Source: Saururus chinensis
Taxonomy: Eukaryota > Streptophyta > Magnoliopsida > Piperales > Saururaceae
Assembly: GCA_035235625.1 (NCBI GenBank)
Contig: CP141144.1
Coordinates: forward strand, 38,872,014 to 38,936,013
Reading direction: 5' to 3'
Length of the DNA: 64,000 nt
In this document: positions 12,061 through 22,892 of the stretch, in pieces
How the letters are laid out: each line of letters begins with the position of its first letter
How positions within the stretch are numbered: the stretch's first letter is position 1
Position numbers and translations under genes: made by a program
The notes under the pieces: generated by a model
Told to the model about the DNA's origin: nothing
The model's database searches: none
The model's input: the letters and a program-made list of their open reading frames with translations, nothing else

Positions 12061-12210
12061 CACCAAAGCTTCCCTTCGCACGGCGAAGCTTTATTTTATG
12101 CACCAAAGCCTCGACTTACGTGCCAAAACGTATTTTAGGTGCAAAACCCCTTTTTGCGCGTCAAAACCTTCTCTTCACGCCAAAGGTTTAATTTACACGC
12201 AAACCTCTCC
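12061..12210 (-). repeat. Short degenerate repeats upstream of the solo-LTR promoter
   Basis: Variants of the word GCTTTGGTGCA / GTTTTGGCACG recur about six times at roughly 20-25 bp steps, each followed by an A/T or purine-rich stretch. They lie 140-290 bp upstream of the TATA box and resemble the enhancer-like subrepeats found in many LTR U3 regions. Confidence 0.5.
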
Positions 12211-12559
12211 ACTTACTCAAGCTCCAAACGTAACACATGTACACATACATATATGGAACAAATGCAAATTAAATATAAGGGGCAACTTGATTTATTTTCC
12301 ACAAAACAAGTAGAAACCGCGGAAAAAAACCGGGTCATTACACCTAGTTCCCTAGGTAGACACGCCATTTAGTGGTTCGGCTGGCCCGGACCACTAACTG
12401 AACCACTAGTGTCTTACATCTGAATACTAAAGCAAATAGTAAACTATTACAATAAGAAATAGTTCCAATGCCAAGAAGTAAAAGAAATAAAGTAGAGTCT
12501 GGGAGTCATTTGGAAGACTCGGCTATTGTGCACAACACTCCACCACACTTCGGCTATTC

Positions 12560-13960
12560 TCCTTATCCTCAATGCGACCAAGACAGATATCTTACCATAA
12601 ACTTGTCCTCAGGCATCCGCGTAGAATCCTCAAGCGGCTGCCCCTGCCAAGAAATTAGAACCTCTATAATAATGCGACTAGAGTGGCGGACCCGATGCTT
12701 CTCTATCACTAAAGTAGGGACAGGGTCGGACAGTGGAACCAGGCCATCAGGGGAGGGGGAGGAGCACCCATAGCCAAGGACTTGTCACCCACAAATCACC
12801 ACATACGGGATACATGAAAGACAGGGTGAACCAAAGAGTCAGGGGGCAAGGCTAGGCAGTAGGCCACTGGACCGACACGCTCCTCAATAGCATAGGGACC
12901 ATGGAACCGAGGAGAAGGCTTTGCATTCTCAGGCTAAAACAAAGAGGTTTGTCGATGAGGAAGAACCGACACATAAACCAAATCACCCACTGCATACTCG
13001 CGATTAGTGTGGCGACAATCATAAATCTGCTTCATCCGGTTCTAGGTAGAGGATAAATTCTCCTTGAGCTGACATAAAACCTCATTGTGCGTCTACTACA
13101 TATAGTCCACCTCAGCCACAGAGGAGCGGAGAGGTATATATGATAACATAGTTGGTGGTGGCTGGCCATATAGCACCTCAAACGGAGTGAAGCCGGCTAA
13201 AGTATGATAGGCAGTATTATAAGACCACTTCGCCTATGGAAGAAGCTAAAGCCATCGCCGGGGTTGCGTCATAGTAAAGCATCGAAGATACTGCTCTAAG
13301 CAACGATTAACCACCTCGGTCTGGCCATCCATCTGAAGGTGATAAGTAGTGCTCATATGGAGAGAAGTACCTTGTAAAGTGAAGAACTCCTACCAGAACT
13401 GTGAAAGGAATATCCTATCATGGTCAGAGACAATCGTGCGGGGCATACCATGAAGTCGGGCCACCTCGCGAACATAAAGCTCAGCTACTGTCTTGGTAGT
13501 GAATGGATGGCCCAGCGTACAAAAATGAGCATACTTGGACAGCCTATCCACCACAACCATAATCACGGACTTACCCTGCACCACGGGTAATGCCTCCATG
13601 AAGTCCATCAAGACGTCCTCTCATACCTTATCTGGAATAGGCAAGGGCTGTAACAACCCGGCGGGGGAAGTCGTGGCTGCCTTCGCCCTCTGGCAAACAT
13701 CACAAGCGGCCACATACTCTTGGACAGCCTGACGTATACCCTTCCACATGAAGCTCTAGCTGACCCATTTATAGGTGCGGAAAGCCCTCTCATGTCCCGC
13801 CATGGGAGTGTCATGGAAGTGAGAAAGAATGCGGTGGTAGAGGTCAACAACATTGGGTACCCACAGGCGGTCCTTCCATAAGAGAAGGACATCCCACCAC
13901 ACAAAGAAGGGTCGGGTAGCAAGGTCGGTCTAGAGGGTAGAAATCACATCCCGCATTGAA
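12560..13960 (-). pseudogene. Integrase and chromodomain-like C terminus of the gypsy element
   Basis: The clearest stretch is the integrase core at 13611-13390, with MMDFMEALP, VVVDRLSKYAHF and PRTIVSDHDRIF holding the first two acidic residues of the DDE triad. Downstream on the minus strand (about 12960-12790), KPSPRFHGPYAIEERVG and VHPVFHVSRM match the integrase C-terminal region of chromoviruses. About 12770-12580, RVRHSSRIIIEVLISWQG looks like the chromodomain-type tail. Stops and frame changes separate these pieces, so no product is expected. Confidence 0.75.
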
Positions 13961-14197
13961 GAATCATCACAATAGGCCTACCACAATTCATTAATGAAGG
14001 GGCAAGATAAAGTAGAGAAAGCCAAGCAAGAGCCCGGACCTGGGCTACGAGAGAGGGCGTCGGTCATGATGTTCTCAGACCCTTTCTTGTACAAGACTTC
14101 ATAGTCATAGCCAAGTAACTTGCTGACTCACCGCTGTTAAGACGGAGTGGACACTCACTGTTCTAAGAAATATTTTAGGGGTTGTGATTAGTACAAA

Positions 14198-15110
14198 TTA
14201 GAAACCAGCGGCCAAGTAAGTAAGGCCGCCACTTGTCAACAGCGAGGATGATAGCCAACATCTCTTTCTCATACATGGACAACGACAAAGAGCAGCCAGA
14301 CAAGGCCTTACTGAAGTAAGCAATGGGATGCTCATATGTAGAAGAACTACCCCTAGGCTCATCTTGGAAGCGTCAGTTTCCACCACGAAGGGTCGGCTGA
14401 AATCTAGCAAGAGCAAACGTGGGGCTGAGGCCATTGCCTGTTTCAATCCTTTGAATGCCACTTGGGCACTCACGTTCCAAGCAAAAGCCCCTTTTTTAAG
14501 CAGCTCAGTAAGAGGGCGAGCTAACTCTCCATACCAATTGATGAACTGTCAATAATAACCTGAGATGCATCAAGTGCTTTGCCCAAGACTGGTTGTACAC
14601 CAAGATGTCATAAAAGAAAACCAATATATAGCGATGGAGGAACGGCCTGAAGAGATTGTTCATGAGGCACTAAAGGGGGTTTGGTCAACCCAAATGGCAT
14701 GACAAGGAACTCGAAATGACCATCATGAGTCCAGAAGGTGGTCTTGTGCACATCGGCTAGTTGCACCCAAATTTGATGATACCCCGAACACAGGTCGAGC
14801 TTACTAAAGACCGTGGCACTTGTTAGCTCGTCCAACAACTCCTCAATCACTGAAATTGGATATTTGTCTTTGACGGTGTTGGCATTCAAGGTGTGGTAGT
14901 TAACACAAAATCTCCATGTACCGTCCTTCTTCTAAACCAGCAGCACCAAAGATGAGTAGGAACTCGTGCTAGGATGGATGATCCCGACCTAGAGCATGTC
15001 CGCCACGAGCCTCTCAATCTTAGCCTTCTATATGTGAGGGTAAGGGTAAGGGCGGACATTGGCTAGGGCTGCTCCAGGAGTGATGGGAATCTGGTGGTCA
15101 TGAGGATGGA
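14198..15110 (-). pseudogene. Reverse transcriptase and RNase H remnant of the gypsy element
   Basis: RT is seen at 14889-14608: [33 protein letters not shown] and [11 protein letters not shown], which are conserved RT blocks. RNase H starts at 14473-14330 with AFKGLKQAMASAP and FVVETDASKMSLGVVLL, including the first catalytic Asp. The region containing the RT DD motif is broken by stops. It reads minus strand between protease and integrase, in the normal Ty3/gypsy order. Confidence 0.8.
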
Positions 15111-15471
15111 TGGGAGGGAGTCCTTGCGGCTCTACAAACAAGTCCTGCTAGGCTGCTAACAACTCCTGGAGATTGGGAGGTATATCATCCTAAGTCACCT
15201 CAATAGTGGCACGCTGCTGCAAGAGGAGCCCTTGGGGGGCGAACTGGAAGAAAGAGCTCAAAGACTAGGCTGAGAGGAGGGTGCCTAGCCTAGAGCTTTC
15301 AATCCGAACCTGCTACCCCTGAAGCTCGAAGTCCATCACCATGTCACAAAAGTTCCAAACCACATCACCAAGCTCCTGCAGCCACTACATGCCCAACACC
15401 ACATCCACCCCCTTCGTAGGCAGCAAGAAGAGGTCGGTAACAAACGTGTGCCCTTGGACAGAGAGCGTAAC

Positions 15472-15771
15472 CTAAGCACACACCCTGATGCTCTTGAGGT
15501 GCTTACCATTGCCAATCAGCACATCAAATGGCTTAGAATCTGACACAAAATAGCCTAGCCGATGGGCTACCTTGTCATTAATGAAATTATGAGTAGACCC
15601 ATTGTCGATCAAAATAACCACTTGTTGCTGCTTGAGGTAGCCCTGTACTTGCATCGTGCGTGGAGTGAATGTCCTTGAGAATGCATGGACTAAAATTTCG
15701 GGCAGCACGTCATCATGGGCAAATGAGTCAGCTCCGTTCATCCCCTTGCAGTCATCATCGATCTCCTCCAT
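15472..15771 (-). pseudogene. Aspartic protease remnant of the gypsy element
   Basis: The 99-codon stretch contains VVILIDNGSTHNFINDKVA. In family members this is the retroviral-type protease active site DxGSTHNFI; here the usual D-T/S-G reads DNGS. It is open at both ends but isolated by stops from gag upstream and RT downstream. Confidence 0.8.
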
Positions 15772-15779
15772 GAGAAGGC

Positions 15780-16988
15780 TTCCCTTAACAGAACAACGGT
15801 GCCTTGGAACAAACTTCTCATCTCAATCTAGCTAGATGGGGCAGTCTGCTAGCCAGGGTGGCTTGTTGCTAGGCTGCTGATGGGCACGACCAGAGGGTTG
15901 GTGCTGAGGGAAGGCCGAGGCAAAGGCCCAAGCCACCCGCCTCGGCGCTGCCTAGCCAACTTCTCCTCCTCGATGCGGGCATGGTGCACGACGTCCCTCA
16001 TGCTAGTGCAAGGGAAGTGGTGCATCTCCTAAAAAATCCCACGTTTTAGGCCACGCTTGAATGTGCCCACCAAAGCAGCCACCAGCCATTCAAGGAGGCG
16101 TTTGGCCACCTTCATAAACTCTATATAGTATGCATGGACAATGGTGGTTTGGCGCCGAGTGGAGAGTATCTCGTTGAAGTCTTGGAATTCATTCGACCCA
16201 AATTGAATACAGAGCTCGTCAGAGAAAGCGGCCCAGGTGGGGTAGCACACCTCCTTTTTGAAACTTTGGAACTAAACTAAAGTGTCCCCGTTGAGGTGGA
16301 AGGTCTCTATGCATAGATGTTCAGCTTCAAAGTGCATTCCTTGGTAGGCCAAAAACTTTTTTGCCTTGTACAACCATTCCACAAGGTCATCATCCCTATT
16401 GTAGCGGGGAAACTGTAGGCGAGCCAAACGGGGCTTAGCCCCCCCTTGTGGTCCTCAATGGTGCCCAAGGTGCTGGTCCCACTCATCCTCTATGTCCTGG
16501 AACAGATTTGGAGGAGGCAGCCTCATAGGAGCATTTTCCCGAACACCTGGTGTGCCTCGCCTATCCCAGGTTTGGTGCCTTCCCTCTAGCGCATGGTCAT
16601 CAGTGCCAAATTGCACCGGACCTATGGGAACTCTCATGCCGTTGTCTGCCAGTGCTGGAAGGTCAGGGATGTGCTATTTGGGGGGCCGTGATGAACCACC
16701 TTTCTCAAGGACAGCAGGGGGAGGCCTAGGCAGAAGAGACACTGTGCACGCAGCCTGTAACTGCGTAGCTACCTTGCCCTTCGCCTTCACATTGGACATA
16801 CGCATGTTCAAGGCTTTCAACTCCGCCATGATTTCAATTAGGGTGGGTTCACTGGCAGCCACATGAACGACCTTTGGGCTGTTTGCTGAAGCTGAGGCAG
16901 GAACCTCTTTCTCCGGAAGAACCTTAAAGGAAGTGGCAACTTGCTTGCATCGAACCATAGTCGGGGATCGTAAATGCTCCAATACCAA
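15780..16988 (-). pseudogene. Gag remnant of the gypsy element
   Basis: Broken frames follow the primer site. An N-terminal piece at 16988-16674 contains LIEIMAELKALNMRMSNVKA. A gag-core-like piece at 16250-16029 contains WAAFSDELCIQFGSNEFQDF, like the W...F...RF block of gypsy gag. No zinc knuckle could be read. Many in-frame stops exclude function. Confidence 0.65.
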
Positions 16989-16991
16989 TTA

Positions 16992-17365
16992 TGTACCTGA
17001 TGTGGGCACAATCAATATCAAGGAGATTCACGCAATGAAAGGGGAGAAGCAAGGAAGAAAGGGGAGAAGTTCTGAATAGTTTTAATAGTATAATCCAAAC
17101 AAAGGAAGGAGTCGCACCATATAGGGGACTACCAGTCCCCTAGGGAGTCATGCCCCACCCAAACCAGTTTGGCCCAGTTCCCTAGGTAGGCACGCCATTT
17201 AGTAGTTTGGCTAGCCCGAACCACTAACTGAACCACTAGTGTCTTACATCTGAATACCAAAGCAAATACTAAACTATTACAATAAGAAATAGTTTGAATG
17301 CCAGAAGTGAAATAAATAAATAGAGTCCGGGAGTCATCTGGAAGACTAGGCTATCGTGCACAACA
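16992..17365 (-). repeat. 5' LTR of the gypsy element (374 bp)
   Basis: Nearly the same length as the two 3' LTR pieces added together (186 + 189 bp) and similar along its whole length. On the plus strand it starts TGTACCTGATG and ends GTGCACAACA. The primer site lies immediately on its low-coordinate side. Confidence 0.85.
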
Positions 17366-17830
17366 TGGGATGATCTCTATTATTTTGATCTCGTTACCCC
17401 ATGAGCATAGGCTTCAGTCTCAGCGACAAGTAGTTACTTGGTATAAGGCCCAAAAACTATCAATTATCAATACCTGCCTATTGGGTTATATGGTTCACCC
17501 ATGAAATGAGATATCACGGGAAGATCACTTTCATTCTAATCTTGTTGCTCCACAAGCACTAGTGTATGTCGCTTTGGTATTAACAACATTAATGATAATT
17601 TAACTAATTTTGAATCATTTACGGGATTCTGATTACGAATGAGTTATTTGATTTATCGAATTTTGTGAACGATTGATTTATCCAATTCTGGGATTGATTC
17701 ATCGGAATTAATAAAAGAATGATTTGTTTGATTTGTTGGCACTTTTATTTTCCACATAGATTGTGATATATGACTACATATAAAAAATACTTAAGCATAG
17801 TATTAACTTCCAAATGTCTCCCCTTCTCTC
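17366..17830 (+). repeat. Probable right part of the chromovirus-type LTR begun at 7333
   Basis: It continues the sequence broken at 8944 (shared TGGGATGA at the joint) and holds the motif ACCCCATGAGCAT seen in the chromovirus LTRs at 22893 and 28678. The end of the LTR could not be placed. No reading frames of interest. Confidence 0.35.
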
Positions 17831-19013
17831 CAGTCTTTTCTTTCTATTATCCAGCCTATCCGGATGAGTATGCCCCCCATACAGACATAGAGAGCTTGCT
17901 AGTTCAGAATGAGTGCTTCTATCGGCTTTTCTGAGTTCCACTTGTGGACTCTTTGTGACTGTCTATTTCGTTACCCATCCAATTAACTCCTGCTCCTGCT
18001 ATCCCTGCTTCTGTCCTCACGGAATCTCGATATCGATCTCAATCAACAGGCTCTGGTTCAACTGTCTCCACCTCCGCTACGTAAACTCAATCAAATACAA
18101 TTGTGGGTGATACTTCAATCGGAACTAGGCCTTACATGCCACACCAACCCTCCACCTTTACCTATGCCTTCTCATATGATGCTTTTTTACAATCAACCAC
18201 CCCCTAAAAGAGTACTTTTATACCCCGGTCCACTGGATTGTATGGGGAAAGATATCCAACAGGCTATGGATTTGGATCCGAATTACTTCCCCATAATTTC
18301 TTTCTCAAAAGCCCTAGCCTTTTATCCTTTACCATTACCCTCGCCCCTAACTTCAAAAAAAAAAGAGCTAGGCGTCGAGTTTCATGTGACTTTAGATGTA
18401 GCTTCGCCTTCCCAGTCGCCCTTCGTTCCTAACCCAGTAGCACCAAGTTGTCTGGATCATCCAATCGCCGAGTTGCTAGTTCAGCTATCAGAATGGATTT
18501 TTGTCCCCTAGAGAGCCCGCATAGAATCACCAGGTTAGAAAGCTGGAGGAGATTCACAGAGGATGGAGCCGAAGCCGTAGAGTATGTCGAGGAGGGGCTC
18601 GTCCGGGATTCGGGGAAGGGAATAACAAAAGGCTTGTAGAACGTTTTATCGTAGTAATCGCATATGCTATTACACTGTTATCATGGGGGTGGCGAGTCAA
18701 ACACATTTCAGACCTTGGATGTACGGTTACATTTAGTAAGCCTTTGTTTGAAAGATGTTAGATTACTTTTGCTGCTTTGTAACTGAGATTTTGATACCTT
18801 ATCAGACGAAGTTGTTAGACTGCGTTGGATAGCTTGTTTTTTCAGGTAGATCTTATGCGTAGCGTAAGGGAATTGCAAGCTCTAAGGCTGAAAAGCAAGT
18901 CAAGCACTCGCACAGCTGTTCTAAAGCAAGCGAGTATATGAGGCTATGCTTGTTAGAAGGCCTTAGTTATAATGCAGAATTAGGTCTAGATCTGATTTTA
19001 TTAGAATAACATT
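17831..19013. other. Anonymous sequence of different composition; possible mitochondrial DNA insertion
   Basis: This stretch is noticeably less AT-rich than its neighbours. It lacks terminal repeats and carries no TE protein. Its texture (mixed-composition spacer with short open frames at 17913-18110, 18101-18511 and 18448-18639) reminded me of plant mitochondrial intergenic DNA. The 136-codon frame at 18101-18511 shows no known domain. This is an impression from composition only; unidentified TE sequence is the main alternative. Confidence 0.3.
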
Positions 19014-19715
19014 GGAGATGATATCCAATTAAGTATATAGGCAACCAACACCATAGCAAGTTGGCTTGATATAAAAAAATGTTTGTAATTAATCTTTTAC
19101 ATTTTCTGGAAACTGGTGCCCAAGGATTGCTATAACTCTTGCACACACATGAGTTTCCTAGTGATCAACAAAAGAATTTTTGTTTTGGTATTTTTCTTAC
19201 CCGGGTCAGGTTTCAATGATTTTTCTATCAATAGCGGCTTAATTCTACGACAAATTGGTGTGCTGATCAACTTGGGAGTATTTAGTCCATCGTGGGAGTT
19301 GATTCGATCTTTTGCTACCAATCACATGTCAATGGGCTATTTTTAGTTGGAGAAGACATATAGCTTCTTGCACTAATGTGCAAAAGACATGTCTTTGTAC
19401 CAAACGATAGATGTCGATAGGATGTCAATGTGTTGATCACCACATCGATGTCTAAAGCTAGAGTAAGCTTTCTCACTATGAGTAATGACATATGTGTCAA
19501 TGATGGTGTTGATAACCATTGGTATTGACACTGACGGATTGGTGCTATGACTGATGGAGTCTCAATTGGTGTTTTCGAAGTAATGCTTTTTATAATATGT
19601 TTTCATATCTATGAGGAGTATTTTGGTATAATTTTACTTCCATAATAAATTAGGTTATTATTGAAACATATGATTGATGATGTTTGAATAATGAGTAAGC
19701 AAACCCTAGGTTTGG
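19014..19715. other. Unassigned; possibly internal remnant before the Athila-type LTR
   Basis: No recognisable domain is seen. The last bases, CCTAGGTTTGG, resemble the polypurine core AGGTTTGGGGG that precedes the 3' LTR of the intact Athila at 43373. The stretch may therefore be the 3' end of a plus-strand Athila relative, but no protein supports this. Confidence 0.35.
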
Positions 19716-21505
19716 TGATACGCAAAATATATATCTATTGTATATGCTCTTTCTACCTAATTTACTAGTATAATATTAGGTTAGTTTAGGGTCATTTATG
19801 ATTTATTAGCAATAAGATAGAAATTATAAGTTTTATTTATTTATTTATTTACAAAAGTACCTCAAATTGTTAGTTTAAGAACGTACTTGAATTATTTAAA
19901 ATTATACTATTTGCACATGCTTGAATTATGGCCATTGTGTTTTATAGGTTTCTTAGGCACATTGATAATGTACACAGTTAACAAAGCCCTTGACTTGTTT
20001 AGAGGGTTGTGGATACGTTGGAAGATAAAATGGATAAAGGACCTACTTTTAATTAAAGTTGAAGACCAACACAAGACATGCTTATGGAAAATCTTATTGG
20101 TTGGTAGTTTGAAAGATCAAGAGATCAGGGAGTTTGGCTAAATGAGAAAAGAAGCATACATGTGGTTGCAACATCAAGGATTCTCTATATAGTTGGTGGG
20201 AAAAGAATAAATTAATTAGGATACGGTTGGCAAAGAGAAAGAAAGGGATGTTCCTAGTGGAGGGCTAGACGTTGGGAAAGGACAGAAGCTATAAGGGGAA
20301 AGAAAATAAAGATAGAAAGATACACAAGAACCAACTCACGCTGGAATGAAGAAAACCGAGATGGTACTTTGTTTGGAAATTAGGTACTTTTCTATTGGCT
20401 AGTTGGTAGGTTATGGTTAAATCAAAGATTATGGCCAACGAGCAAACAAAAGAAATATGAGATATGTAATTGGCTGGAGAAAAGAAGGATGACAACGTTG
20501 TCCTAAACAAAGGAAATGAGGCAACTATGCTTGGACAAGAACCATTTTCAATTTGTTATAAGTGGAACTGTGAAATGAAAAGCGAGAAGGGAGAGTTAGG
20601 GGGACAAGACCAGCTTAGAGCAGCAAGTGACGAAGGAGAAAATATATACCCAATTCCATCCAGTTATTTCTAGAAGCCTAAGACCAAATTGGTGACCTCC
20701 AGCAAAGTGAGAAGCAGCCAACATAAGAAGAAAGCAGAAGCCAAGCAGAATATTCAGAGAAAGGAGAAAAAGAAAAGGAAGAAGAAGAAGAGCAAGAGCT
20801 GATTTGCCCTGTCATCAACAATGTGTGCGCAACTAATGACTTCTCCAAATAAGTTCTCTTCTCTAACATTCATGATTTTCTAAACTCATAGTCAAGGCTT
20901 AGATAAAGCCCTAAACATAATTTATTCTATTCTCTTTGTTTTTATTTAAGTTTTTAGTTGGTGTAAGACTTTATTCCATATATTTAATGGAATTTTTATT
21001 ATTTTCAATTCTATGCACTTGAGAGAGGGTAAAATCAAACTTAGCAACACTTGTGTCTGAGAGAATTGGGTTCACTCTAAGATGTTTTTTTGAATGAATT
21101 TTTTTTTATTTGAAATCTATGCTAGAGAGAGATAGGTTTTTTAATTTGTTTTAACCGTCTTAGTTGTGTATGTCAAGAGGAGTATGTCTATGTCCAATGT
21201 TTTATGCATGCATGTGTACGAGTGGAACATGAGAGAGACATCAATTTGAGACTTATCAATTCAAGTAGAGATAGAATTACTTTGTTTAGTGTGGATTTGA
21301 TGCCTTGATGCTCTTTTACATTGCTCTTTCATTACGCCTTTACTTATTTTAGTTAATTGCAATTTATTTCTTTGCTTGAATTAGTTAAGTAATCTTTTAT
21401 ATTTAGTTAAATTGAATCAATCCTGCTGGGATCAATCTTGTTTAGCCATTTTCTACTTTTGATTTGTGTGATTGCGGGTAAATTCTTCCGCAAGACCCCT
21501 TATTG
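19716..21505 (+). repeat. Athila-type LTR, plus strand, boundary with old Athila unresolved
   Basis: It begins TGATACGCAAAATATATATC and continues with CTAGTATAATATTAGGTTA, which aligns with the start of the intact Athila LTR at 32330 (TGATAAGTATGAAATCTATA, CTAGTATAGATTAGGTTAA). It contains a purine-rich stretch at 20700-20800 and extends to about 21505, where old Athila pol on the opposite strand begins abruptly. No partner LTR or target duplication was found, so it is a truncated or rearranged copy. Confidence 0.55.
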
Positions 21506-22344
21506 TGTAGGTCAGAGATTTTGACTTCTTCATGCAGGAAAATTTGTGTAATGACATGGGGGTCATCCCATCGAAATCAAAGCTTACTAGGTAAGAAACA
21601 CAATTTTAAATTATAGCACCAAACTTTTTGGTTGTGTTAAAAGGACTTTCGGTAAATAAGATGGTCATGCAAAGTCTTAGTCCTATACTTGTACTATTTG
21701 ACACTCTTGTTAGCTTTATTTCACATCTATTCTAATTCATTAAGTTGGAGCTTTCAATGCAAACCAACTTTGTCCATATCGAAGTTAAATGTTTTAATGG
21801 CTCAAAAGGCATGGTGTTTCAACTCAACGGGTAAGTGACATGCCTTACCATAGACAATGCAGTAAGGGGACATGCTAATGAGGGTTCTATAAGCGGTCTA
21901 GTATGCCCATAAAGCATCGTTAAGTCTCAAGGACCAGTCTTTCCTATCAGGGGCACCATTTTCTTAAGGAATTTCTTAATCTCCCTATTTGACACCTTGA
22001 TTTGCCTATAGATGGCAGGGGGTGTCAACTTTATGCGTAACAGAGTACTTTGAAAGAAGGGCTTCAAAAGATCAATTACAAAAATGGCTACCCCATCACT
22101 AATGATGGCACTAGGTGTCCCCAACCAACAAAAATATTTTCCTTGAGAAAAACCACAACTACGTATCTTATTGTCATTGGTTTTCAATGCTATTGCTTCA
22201 ATACATTTGGAGACATAATCAACGATGACTAAGATGTAAGTGTCAGCCAAATGAGGGTGGAAATAGACACATGAAGTCTATACCACTAACATTAAAAATC
22301 TCAACAATGAGGATGGGTTAGAAAGGCATCATGTTTCTCTGAGA
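21505..22344 (-). pseudogene. Integrase core and C-terminal remnant of old Athila
   Basis: At 22250-21927, TYILVIVDYVSKCIEAIALK, GTPSAIISDGVAIF and [15 protein letters not shown] text (here [14 protein letters not shown]) correspond to the DDE core of the intact copy. The downstream part, to about 21505, follows the pol C terminus with shifts. The equivalent of the third catalytic acidic residue reads K in the visible frame (KVSNREIK in place of EVSNREIK). Stops and frameshifts make it non-functional. Confidence 0.85.
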
Positions 22345-22697
22345 AAACTCTTTGTTGTCTTTCCCACCTCACCACCTTAGTTTGTACATGTTGTGAACTA
22401 CCTTGTTGTGGGTTAAATTGCCTCTAATTGGACTAAAATGATAAGGATGTGTTCTTTTCCTAGGTTAGGCACTATTATTGGGATGACCCTAATCTTTGTA
22501 TTATTTTGACCAAATTATTCCACAATGTGTGTCTAAGAGTGATTTTCATAGTATTCTTACATTTTATCACTGTCAGACCTATGGAGGTCATTTTAAGGGA
22601 AAGAAAATTGTTTCCAATATTCGTTATAGTGGATTTTATTGGGCCACCTTGTTTTGTGATGCCCATGATTTTTGCAAGTTTTGTGATAGATGTTAGC
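22345..22697 (+). pseudogene. Inverted segment: integrase zinc-binding region of old Athila
   Basis: This stretch matches the intact Athila at about 38303-38655 in plus orientation, whereas both flanks (RNase H at 22698-22887 and integrase core below 22344) match on the minus strand. The text includes HYYWDDPNLC-like, YGGHFKGKKIVSNI, SGFYWATLFCDAHDF and CKFCDRC, covering the HHCC region. Both joints fall where the intact sequence would continue, so it is an inversion in place, not an insertion. Confidence 0.85.
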
Positions 22698-22892
22698 ATC
22701 TATTCATTAGGGAAAGACTCATAAAGCGGTTAAGGGTTCGAAGGTTCCTTGAGTAGGATCCTAGACAAATGGTCAGCCATGAAATTCTCAACACCCTTGT
22801 TGCCCCTAATTTTGTAATCAAACTATTGGAGGAGTAAAATCCAATGGATGATCCTAAGCTTGGTATGTTTCTTAGAAATAAGGTAGCGTAAG
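22698..22892 (-). pseudogene. RNase H C-terminal remnant of old Athila
   Basis: The minus strand reads the end of RNase H (LRYLISKKHTKLRIIHWI-like, then [10 protein letters not shown]), matching residues near [18 protein letters not shown] of the intact copy. The chromovirus starting at 22893 cuts it; GTAAG (22888-22892) is the duplicated target. The missing N-terminal part resumes at 30447. Confidence 0.8.

Larger units (their letters stand above)
9131..12342 (-). mobile_element. Solo LTR, 3.2 kb, chromovirus (Tekay/Del-like) type
   Basis: Ends are TGTCACAGCCCGGG and CGGGTCATTACA, with a 5-bp target duplication CCTAG at 9126-9130 and 12343-12347. Reading the minus strand as sense gives the expected LTR order: TGTAATGACCCGG start, upstream repeats (12061-12210), a TATA box (TATAAAGG at 11921-11914), then a GC-rich leader at about 11850-11000 and an ACTGAGTAT...ACTCAC motif near 9690. 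No internal region or second LTR remains, so it is a product of LTR-LTR recombination. The GC-rich frames inside (for example 11739-11275) look like leader sequence, not genes. It splits the 3' LTR of the 8945-17365 element. Confidence 0.85.
8945..17365 (-). mobile_element. Decayed Ty3/gypsy element (chromovirus-like), minus strand
   Basis: The two LTRs are about 375 bp. The 5' LTR (sense) is 16992-17365. The 3' LTR is split into 8945-9130 and 12348-12536 by a solo LTR. The sense ends are TGTTGTGCAC...CAGGTACA. The primer site TGGTATTGGAGC lies on the minus strand at 16987-16976, close to the initiator-Met tRNA type. Gag, protease, RT, RNase H, integrase and a chromodomain-like C terminus occur in that order at 16988-12560, all full of stops and frameshifts. 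The word TGGGATGA flanks the element on both sides (8937-8944 and 17366-17373). Without the nested insertion it is about 5.2 kb. Confidence 0.85.

Noticed and set aside
18101..18511. 136-codon plus-strand frame as a host gene
   Set aside because: There is no recognisable domain, no clear exon structure and no promoter. The region may be organelle-derived spacer.
7333..18535. GGTTA at 7328-7332 and at 18533-18537 as a target duplication for the split LTR
   Set aside because: The match is only 5 bp, and the implied right end lies in sequence that does not look like an LTR. It is probably chance.
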